From NCBI RefSeq assembly GCF_014145335.1, contig NZ_JACIVI010000002.1, positions 298,741 to 362,740 of the forward strand: a stretch of 64,000 nt of DNA, written 5' to 3'. How positions within the stretch are numbered: the stretch's first letter is position 1; each line of letters starts with the position of its first letter. The notes under the pieces were generated by a model. That model was given only the letters and a program-made list of their open reading frames with translations, was not told the origin of the DNA and did no database searches. The DNA comes from Aquariibacter albus (GTDB lineage: Bacteria > Pseudomonadota > Gammaproteobacteria > Burkholderiales > Burkholderiaceae_C). A program made the translations under genes and the position numbers. Shown here piece after piece: positions 56,652 through 64,000 of this stretch.

Positions 56652-58592
56652 TCAGCTGCGGGCGCCGGCCCATCCCGGTGCCAGCACGAAGCGCGCGGCG
56701 GCCTCCGACAGGCGCACGGCCTGCTGGCGCAGGCTTTCCGCCGCCGCGGCGCTTTCTTCGACGAGGGCGGCGTTCTGCTGGGTCGACTGGTCGAGCAGGG
56801 CCACGGCGGTGTTGACCTGCTCGATGCCGCGGCTCTGCTCCTCGTTGGCGGTGCTCATCTCGTGCATCAGGTCGGCGACCTGCTGCACCTGGGCGACCAC
56901 CGAGGCCATGGTGGCCCCGGCCTGGCCGACCAGCTCGCTGCCGGAGGCGACCTTGCCGGTGGCGTCGGCGATCAGGCCGCGGATCTCGCGTGCGGCCTGC
57001 GCGCTGCGCTGGGCCAGGGTGCGGACTTCGCCGGCCACCACCGCGAAGCCCCGGCCCTGCTCGCCGGCCCGCGCGGCTTCCACCGCGGCGTTGAGCGCGA
57101 GGATGTTGGTCTGGAAGGCCAGGCCATCGATGACGCCGGTGATCTCGCCGATGCGGCTGCTGCTGCCGCGGATGTCTTCCATCGTCTGAACCACCTGCTG
57201 CACGACGGCGCCGCCCTCGCGGGCCACGCCGGAGGCGGTGCTGGCCAGCTCGCGGGCATGGCGGGCATGGTCGGCATGCGAGCGCACGCTGCCGTTCATC
57301 TGCTCCATCGAGGCCGCGGTTTCCTGCAGGCTGCTGGCCTGCTGCTCGGTGCGGGCCGAGAGGTCCTGGTTGCCCGCAGCGATCTGGGTCGAGGCGGTCT
57401 GCACCGCGTCGACGCCCTGGCGCACTTCGGCGATCACCGCGCCGACATGGTCCATCACGGCATCGAGAGCCCGGGCGATCTGGCCCAGTTCGTCGCGGCT
57501 GCTCAGGCCGATGCGGCGGCTGAGGTCGCCGCGCGCCATGGCCGCGGCGGCATCAAGCGTGCGCTGCACTGCGGAGGCCGTCTGCCGCGTCACCGTCCAG
57601 ACGAGCAGGCTGCCGAGCAGCAGCATGGCGCCGGCCAGGCCGAGCACGGTCCACACGCCGCGGTTGGCGCTGTCGACCCGCTGGCGCAGGATGTCGTCCA
57701 GCGTGGCCAGCGTGGTGTCGATCAGCGCGAACTGGCTGTCGATGGCCTGGGTGCTGCGCTGGAAGAAGCTGTCGGGGTCGAGCTGCGGCGCATCGCTCTG
57801 GGCCAGCGTGCGGTCGAGCAGGCCCAGGGTGGCGCTGAGGCGGGCCGCCGCCGCCTCGCGGGCCGGCTTGAGGGCCTCGCCGACGGCGGTGTCGGCCCGG
57901 GCGGCCTTGTCGAGCGCGATGTCGGCATCGTGGGCCCGGCTGCGCAGCAGGCCTTCGGCCACCAGCAGGCGGCTGCGGACCTCGGGTTCGAGCTTGCCGC
58001 GCAGCAGCGCAGCGGTGCCCTGGGCGCGCACCTGGCCCAGCGCTTCGCTGAGCTGGGGCAGGTGACCGAGGCCGCCCAGGATCATGTAGTAGCTGGCGGC
58101 TTCCGGGTCGAGTGCCATGGTCGAGTCGTCGACCACGCCGTCCAGCAGCTGCAGGGCGTCGGCAATCAGCGCGGTGTGGCGCGGGAAGCTGTCCGCCGGG
58201 CTCAGGCGCCGCGCGGCCACCTCCGCGCTCAGGGCCTGCCACGCGCGCCGCTGGGCCTGCAGGGCCTCGGCCCGCGCGGGGTAGATCGCCAGGCGGTCCT
58301 GCCAGGTGGCCAGGGCCTGCAGCAGTTCGGTGTTCACCACGCTGCGGCGGCGTTCGAAGTCGCCTTCGCCGCTCAGTGCGGCCTGCGTCAGGCCCCGGTG
58401 CTGCTGGGCCAGGCGGATCACCGCCAGCGCCGCACGTGCCGGGGCCAGTCCGTCCGCCTCGGCCTGGGCCGCATCACGCAGGGCCAGGGCCTGGCGCAGG
58501 CCGGCCACCGTCGGGATGCCGGCCATGACCAGGGCCAGGATGCCGAGCAGCAGAAACTTCTGCCCGATCTTCAGGTTCTGCAGGAATTGCAT
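56652..58592 (-). CDS. Methyl-accepting chemotaxis protein
   Basis: Transmembrane chemoreceptor of 646 residues. The first helix is about 11-30 (FLLLGILALVMAGIPTVAG). A long all-helical periplasmic sensor of about 280 residues follows, then a second helix near 312-334 (VLGLAGAMLLLGSLLVW) and a HAMP domain (ARGDLSRRIGLSSRDELGQI). The cytoplasmic signalling hairpin has the tip FQTNILALNAAVEAARAG and EVRTLAQRSA. Methylation-helix Glu/Gln residues are in TEQQASSLQETAASMEQM. No C-terminal CheR-docking pentapeptide is seen. The ligand is unknown; a helical sensor of this size could bind small acids. Confidence 0.93.
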   Translation of the reverse strand: MQFLQNLKIGQKFLLLGILALVMAGIPTVAGLRQALALRDAAQAEADGLAPARAALAVIRLAQQHRGLTQAALSGEGDFERRRSVVNTELLQALATWQDRLAIYPARAEALQAQRRAWQALSAEVAARRLSPADSFPRHTALIADALQLLDGVVDDSTMALDPEAASYYMILGGLGHLPQLSEALGQVRAQGTAALLRGKLEPEVRSRLLVAEGLLRSRAHDADIALDKAARADTAVGEALKPAREAAAARLSATLGLLDRTLAQSDAPQLDPDSFFQRSTQAIDSQFALIDTTLATLDDILRQRVDSANRGVWTVLGLAGAMLLLGSLLVWTVTRQTASAVQRTLDAAAAMARGDLSRRIGLSSRDELGQIARALDAVMDHVGAVIAEVRQGVDAVQTASTQIAAGNQDLSARTEQQASSLQETAASMEQMNGSVRSHADHARHARELASTASGVAREGGAVVQQVVQTMEDIRGSSSRIGEITGVIDGLAFQTNILALNAAVEAARAGEQGRGFAVVAGEVRTLAQRSAQAAREIRGLIADATGKVASGSELVGQAGATMASVVAQVQQVADLMHEMSTANEEQSRGIEQVNTAVALLDQSTQQNAALVEESAAAAESLRQQAVRLSEAAARFVLAPGWAGARS

Positions 58593-58683
58593 CGGAGCTC
58601 CGCCAACACCCGGGCGCGGCGCACGCCCCTGCGTGGCCCTCCTGCCCGGACATCAAGGATGCGCGTCCTGGCGCGCCGCGCAT

Positions 58684-58721
58684 CGCCGGAACAGCAGGCG
58701 GGCGCGGGCGTTGTTCCGGCG
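58684..58721. terminator. 10-bp inverted repeat after the ferredoxin gene
   Basis: CGCCGGAACA (58684-58693) and TGTTCCGGCG (58712-58721) are exact complements around an 18-nt loop, 11 nt past the fdx stop. It may stop fdx transcription before the chemoreceptor gene; there is no U-run. Confidence 0.45.
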
Positions 58722-58731
58722 CCGTGGCGGC

Positions 58732-60335
<1,604 letters not shown>

Positions 60336-60342
60336 GGCGGCG

Positions 60343-60348
60343 ATTCTA
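60343..60348 (-). promoter_or_regulatory. Candidate -10 element for leaderless rsmD
   Basis: TAGAAT in the context CTTCCTAGAATCG, 7 nt before the GTG start. Sequence and spacing match the element before the AmpG-like gene at 9600. Confidence 0.5.
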
Positions 60349-60399
60349 GGAAGGCGGACGCCGCGGGCCGACCCGTCCGGTCCAGGTCAGGGCGGCGGG

Positions 60400-60405
60400 T
60401 ATCCT
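60400..60405 (+). promoter_or_regulatory. Candidate -10 element for ftsY
   Basis: TATCCT, 6 nt before ATG 60412; same hexamer and spacing as for the histidine kinase gene. No -35 box and no Shine-Dalgarno sequence. Confidence 0.4.
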
Positions 60406-60411
60406 CAGCGG

Positions 60412-61497
60412 ATGTTCAGTTTCTTTCGCAAGAAGACGCCGGTGCCGGCCGATCCCCCGGCTGCCGCGAGCCCGCCCCCGCTGTCGCCCCCGGCCGTCGC
60501 GGCGCCTCCCTCGCCGGCGCCCGTGCCTGCGCCTGTCGCCGCACCCGCGCCGCGTGCCTCCTGGCTCGCCCGGCTCAGCGCCGGCCTGAAGAAGACCGGC
60601 AGCTCCATCGCCCAGGTCTTCACCGGCACGCAGATCGACGAGACGCTCTACGAGGAGCTGGAGGCGGCGCTGCTGATGGCCGATGCCGGCGTCGGGGCCA
60701 CGCGCCATTTGCTGGAGGACCTGCGCCGCCGCGTGAAGGCGGCCAAGGCCACCGACCCGGCGGCCGTGAAGGGCCTGCTGATCGAGGCCATCACCGAGCT
60801 GCTGCAGCCGCTGGAGCGTCCGCTGCAGCTGGGGGCCGTCGAACCCACCGTGCTGATGGTGGCGGGCGTGAACGGCGCCGGCAAGACGACGACCATCGGC
60901 AAGCTCACCCGCCATCTGGCCGATGGCGGCCACAAGGTGCTGCTGGCCGCGGCCGACACCTTCCGCGCTGCGGCCCGCGAGCAGCTCGCCGTCTGGGCCG
61001 ACCGGGCCGGTGCCGCGCCGCAGACCGACAAGCTGGTCGAGATCGTCAGCCAGGAAAGCGGCGATCCGGCTGCGGTCTGCTTCGATGCGGTCAAGGCCGG
61101 CCAGGCCCGCGGCTGCGCGGCGGTGATTGCCGACACCGCCGGCCGCCTGCCGACCCAGCTGCACCTGATGGAGGAGCTGAAGAAGATCCAGCGCACCCTG
61201 GGCAAGGCCATGGACGGCGCGCCGCACGAGGTGCTGCTGGTGATCGACGGCAACACCGGCCAGAACGCGCTGAGCCAGGTGCAGGCCTTCGACGCCGCGC
61301 TGGGCCTGACAGGCCTGGTGGTGACCAAGCTCGACGGCACGGCCAAGGGCGGCGTGCTGGCGGCCATCGCCCTGTGGGCCCGGCAGCGGGCGGCCGGGCC
61401 GGTGCCGGTCTACTTCATCGGCGTGGGCGAGAAGCTGGAGGACCTGGAACGCTTCCAGGCCCGCGAGTTTGCCGAGGCCCTGCTGCAGGGGCGCTGA
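60412..61497 (+). CDS. ftsY: Signal recognition particle receptor FtsY
   Basis: GTPase that docks ribosome-SRP complexes at the membrane, 361 residues. A Lys/Arg start (MFSFFRKK) and a short Pro/Ala-rich A-domain (to about residue 45) are followed by the N domain and the G domain. G1 is GVNGAGKTTTIGKL; then AADTFRAAAREQL, DTAGRLPTQLHLMEEL and TKLDGTAKGG. Here the A-domain is non-acidic, unlike E. coli FtsY. Divergent from rsmD across 76 nt. Confidence 0.97.
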   Translation: MFSFFRKKTPVPADPPAAASPPPLSPPAVAAPPSPAPVPAPVAAPAPRASWLARLSAGLKKTGSSIAQVFTGTQIDETLYEELEAALLMADAGVGATRHLLEDLRRRVKAAKATDPAAVKGLLIEAITELLQPLERPLQLGAVEPTVLMVAGVNGAGKTTTIGKLTRHLADGGHKVLLAAADTFRAAAREQLAVWADRAGAAPQTDKLVEIVSQESGDPAAVCFDAVKAGQARGCAAVIADTAGRLPTQLHLMEELKKIQRTLGKAMDGAPHEVLLVIDGNTGQNALSQVQAFDAALGLTGLVVTKLDGTAKGGVLAAIALWARQRAAGPVPVYFIGVGEKLEDLERFQAREFAEALLQGR

Positions 61498-61521
61498 GCC
61501 CCGAGCCTCAGCGGCCCGGTT

Positions 61522-62160
61522 TCAGTGCTGCCGGCTGCCGAGGGTGCCAGGGCCGGCCATCGGGGGCGGCTCGGCATCCGGGGGCAGCTCGCCCAGGTAG
61601 CCTTCGCCGGCGGGCAGGGCGCCGTTCTCGTCGAGCCGCCGCGGCTGGCGCAGGCCGCCGCGCAGGAAGCGCGTGCCGCTGCCCTGCGGGCGCGGCAGGT
61701 AGCGCGCCAGCTCGGTCAGCGCCAGCTGGTAGACGTCGCGCTTGAACTCGATCACGACCTCCAGCGGCACCCAGTAGTCGTTCCAGCGCCAGGCGTCGAA
61801 CTCGGGGTGGCTGGTCGCGCGCAGGTTCATGTCGCTGTCGCGGCCGGTCAGCTGCAGCAGGAACCAGATCTGCTTCTGGCCCTTGTAGTGGCCGCGGGCA
61901 TCGCGCCGGATGAAGTGGTCCGGCACCTCGTAGCGCAGCCAGTCGCGCGTGCGGCCGACGATGCGGACATGCTCGGGGTGCAAGCCCACCTCTTCGTGCA
62001 GCTCGCGGAACATGGCCTGTTCAGGCGTCTCGCCGTGCTTGATGCCGCCTTGAGGAAATTGCCAGGAGTGCGTGCGGATCCGCTTCCCCCAGAAGACCTG
62101 GTTGCGCTGGTTCAGCAGGACGATGCCGACGTTGGGCCGGAAGCCTTCACGGTCGAGCAT
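61522..62160 (-). CDS. rppH: RNA pyrophosphohydrolase RppH
   Basis: Nudix enzyme that removes pyrophosphate from mRNA 5' ends to start decay, 212 residues. It begins [18 protein letters not shown]. The Nudix box runs [22 protein letters not shown] with all metal-binding Glu residues. The long C-terminal tail (after about residue 165) is variable. The family start is ATG 62160; an in-frame extension to 62217 would add non-conserved residues. It converges with ftsY after 24 nt. Confidence 0.95.
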   Translation of the reverse strand: MLDREGFRPNVGIVLLNQRNQVFWGKRIRTHSWQFPQGGIKHGETPEQAMFRELHEEVGLHPEHVRIVGRTRDWLRYEVPDHFIRRDARGHYKGQKQIWFLLQLTGRDSDMNLRATSHPEFDAWRWNDYWVPLEVVIEFKRDVYQLALTELARYLPRPQGSGTRFLRGGLRQPRRLDENGALPAGEGYLGELPPDAEPPPMAGPGTLGSRQH

Positions 62161-62193
62161 AATGAAACCTCGATAACGGATTGATTTCATTAT
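62159..62193. promoter_or_regulatory. 9-bp inverted repeat in the rppH-proS divergent region
   Basis: ATAATGAAA (62159-62167) and TTTCATTAT (62185-62193) are exact complements around 17 nt, beginning at the rppH start codon. This is the only AT-rich patch between the two genes. It contains AATAAT on the minus strand (possible rppH -10). An operator or overlapping promoters are possible. Confidence 0.35.
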
Positions 62194-62308
62194 TGCAGCG
62201 GGCCCGAGCGATGCCAATCGCCGACGGCCTGCCGGCCCCGCGCAAGGCGGGGTCGGTCTCCCAGGGCAGGGTCACCCGCCGGTCCGCGGCAAGCAGCACC
62301 CGCCCCCC

Positions 62309-64000
62309 ATGAAAGCCAGCCAGTTCTTCATCGCGACCCTCAAGGAAGCGCCGGCCGATGCCGAGGTCGTCAGCCACCAGCTGATGATGCGTGCCGGCAT
62401 GATCAAGCGCCTGGGCGCCGGCATCTACAATTACATGCCCATGGGCCTGCGGGTGATCCGCAAGGTCGAGGCCATCCTCCGCGAGGAGATGGTCCGAGCC
62501 GGCGCGGTCGAGCTGCTGATGCCGGTGGTCCAGCCCGCCGAGCTGTGGCAGGAGACCGGCCGCTTCGAGAAGATGGGCCCCGAGCTGATGCGCGTGAAGG
62601 ATCGCCACGAGCGCGACTTCATCATCCAGCCGACCAGCGAAGAGGTGGTGACCGACATCGCCCGCCAGGAGCTGCGCAGTTACAAGCAGCTGCCGAAGAA
62701 CTTCTTCCACATCCAGACCAAGTTCCGTGACGAGCGCCGCCCGCGCTTCGGCGTGATGCGCGGCCGCGAGTTCACGATGAAGGACGCCTACTCCTTCGAC
62801 CGCGACGCCGAGGCCGCCGGCCGCAGCTACGAGCAGATGTTCGCGGCCTACCTGAAGATCTTCGACCGCCTGGGCCTGCAGTACCGCGCGGTGGCGGCCG
62901 ACACCGGCGCCATCGGGGGCGACCGCTCGCACGAGTTCCAGGTCATCGCCGAGACCGGCGAGGACGCGATCGTCTACTGCCCCACCAGCGACTATGCGGC
63001 CAACATCGAGCTGGCCGAGGCCCTGCCCCTGGGCCCCGAGCGCGCCGCGCCCGCCGAGGCCCTGGCCCAGGTCGCCACGCCCTCGACCAGCAGCTGCGCC
63101 GACGTGGCCGCGCTGCTCGGCCTGCCCATCGAGCGCACGGTCAAGAGCCTGGTGCTGGCCAGCGACACGCTGGACGAGACCGGCCACCCCGTGAAGACCC
63201 AGCTCTGGCTGCTGCTGGTCCGCGGCGACCACGAACTCAACGAGGTCAAGGCGGGCAAGGTCGAGCTGCCCGACGGCAGTGGTCTGAAGGCCGGCTTCCG
63301 CTTCGCCACCGCCGCCGAGATCGAGGCCGCCTTCGGCAGCAAGCCGGGCTCCCTCGGCCCGGTGGGCGTGAAGGGCGTGAAGGTCGTCGCCGACCGCACG
63401 GTCGCGCGGATGAGCGATTTCGTCTGCGGCGCCAACGTGCCCGAGGCCCATCTGCGCGGCGTGAACTGGGGCCGCGACCTGCCCGAGCCCGATGCGGTGG
63501 CCGACCTGCGCAATGTCGTCGCCGGCGACCCCTCGCCGGACGGCAAGGGCGTGCTGGCCATCCAGCGCGGCATCGAGGTGGGGCATGTCTTCTACCTCGG
63601 CACCAAGTACTCGAAGGCGATGAACGCCACCTTCCTCGACGAGACCGGCAAGCCCAGGCTCTTCGAGATGGGCTGCTACGGCATCGGCGTGACCCGCATC
63701 CTCGGTGCTGCGATCGAGCAGAACCACGACGGCCGCGGCATCGTCTGGCCGGCCTCCATCGCCCCCTTCCAGGTGGCCGTCTGCCCCATCGGTTACGACC
63801 GCTCCGAAGCCGTCAAGGCGGCGGCCGACGCCCTGCATGCCGAGCTGCTGGCGGCCGGTGTCGATGCCATCCTCGACGACCGCGGCGAGCGCCCTGGCGC
63901 CATGTTCGCCGACTGGGAGCTGATCGGCGTGCCGCAGCGCGTCGTGCTGTCGGACCGCGGCCTCAAGGAAGGCCAGGTCGAGCTGCAGGGGCGCCGCGAG
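62309..64000 (+). CDS. proS: Prolyl-tRNA synthetase (3' end outside window)
   Basis: Charges tRNA(Pro); class II synthetase of the bacterial type with an editing insertion. From ATG 62309, 564 codons are present; the family is about 575-580, so only the last few residues are missing. Motif 1 region: [20 protein letters not shown]. Motif 2: [23 protein letters not shown]. The INS editing domain (about 225-405) includes [20 protein letters not shown]. Motif 3: [19 protein letters not shown]. The anticodon-binding domain starts [11 protein letters not shown]. 148 nt separate it from rppH. Confidence 0.97.
   Translation, partial: MKASQFFIATLKEAPADAEVVSHQLMMRAGMIKRLGAGIYNYMPMGLRVIRKVEAILREEMVRAGAVELLMPVVQPAELWQETGRFEKMGPELMRVKDRHERDFIIQPTSEEVVTDIARQELRSYKQLPKNFFHIQTKFRDERRPRFGVMRGREFTMKDAYSFDRDAEAAGRSYEQMFAAYLKIFDRLGLQYRAVAADTGAIGGDRSHEFQVIAETGEDAIVYCPTSDYAANIELAEALPLGPERAAPAEALAQVATPSTSSCADVAALLGLPIERTVKSLVLASDTLDETGHPVKTQLWLLLVRGDHELNEVKAGKVELPDGSGLKAGFRFATAAEIEAAFGSKPGSLGPVGVKGVKVVADRTVARMSDFVCGANVPEAHLRGVNWGRDLPEPDAVADLRNVVAGDPSPDGKGVLAIQRGIEVGHVFYLGTKYSKAMNATFLDETGKPRLFEMGCYGIGVTRILGAAIEQNHDGRGIVWPASIAPFQVAVCPIGYDRSEAVKAAADALHAELLAAGVDAILDDRGERPGAMFADWELIGVPQRVVLSDRGLKEGQVELQGRRE

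Overview
The window is one continuous stretch of very GC-rich, gene-dense bacterial chromosome. I see no tRNA, rRNA, transposase, phage gene or CRISPR array. Gene content and order (mreBCD-mrdA-rodA, gatCAB, recA-recX, sucCD, a short type-2 argC, a Mg-type hemB, a complete Tad pilus locus and a PEP-CTERM protein) point to a betaproteobacterium of the order Burkholderiales. The Rubrivivax/Leptothrix/Ideonella neighbourhood is my best guess; this is inference from gene content, not from a marker comparison.

Layout, left to right. 1-943: a truncated Amt ammonium transporter behind a sigma54-type promoter. 1120-6907: a tripartite RND metal-efflux operon, transcribed leftward (outer-membrane factor, adaptor, pump). 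7024-9600: an M48 metalloprotease and an AmpG-like MFS permease. 9687-12356: a glutathione transferase, then a membrane-anchored PAS/GGDEF diguanylate cyclase. 12535-24135: an orphan ParD-like protein and a twelve-gene Tad/Flp pilus locus (flp, tadV, tadE, cpaB, cpaC, cpaE, tadA, tadB, tadC, tadD, a DUF3613-like gene, tadG). 24313-26617: a VanZ-like protein, HemJ and an unknown exported protein. 26846-26949: a candidate small RNA. 27094-29282: hemB and a CorA transporter. 29304-33394: tsaB-rimI-udg leftward, dacB-SemiSWEET rightward. 33418-35920: an FHA/PP2C/Ser-Thr-kinase module. 35940-42113: terC, sucCD, argC, recX, recA. 42259-45320: a response regulator and a histidine kinase with an exosortase-substrate gene between them on the opposite strand. 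45355-51311: the rod-shape operon. 51654-55003: gatCAB. 55045-58592: pyrE, an exonuclease III and a chemoreceptor. 58732-61497: fdx, coaD, rsmD and ftsY. 61522-64000: rppH and proS (cut by the window end).

Most genes are housekeeping and sit in tight operons with ATGA or TGATG overlaps. The accessory functions are surface and signalling: the Tad pilus (with a diguanylate cyclase nearby), the PEP-CTERM protein, a two-component system, a chemoreceptor and a Ser/Thr phosphorylation module. HemJ and HemB are both heme-biosynthesis enzymes lying about 1.2 kb apart.

I did not find a convincing wholly new multi-gene system. The most unusual signals are small. (i) The 130-nt coaD-fdx spacer is built of perfect palindromes flanked by two copies of the fdx translation start. 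(ii) Between the unknown exported gene and hemB lies a predicted sRNA with three stacked hairpins, a C-rich anti-Shine-Dalgarno loop and a strong terminator. (iii) At least eight genes have a -10-like hexamer only 6-8 nt before the start codon, as expected for leaderless mRNAs. (iv) An 8-codon mini-ORF bridges rsmD and coaD by two ATGA overlaps. (v) There is a 20-bp perfect inverted repeat after tadG.
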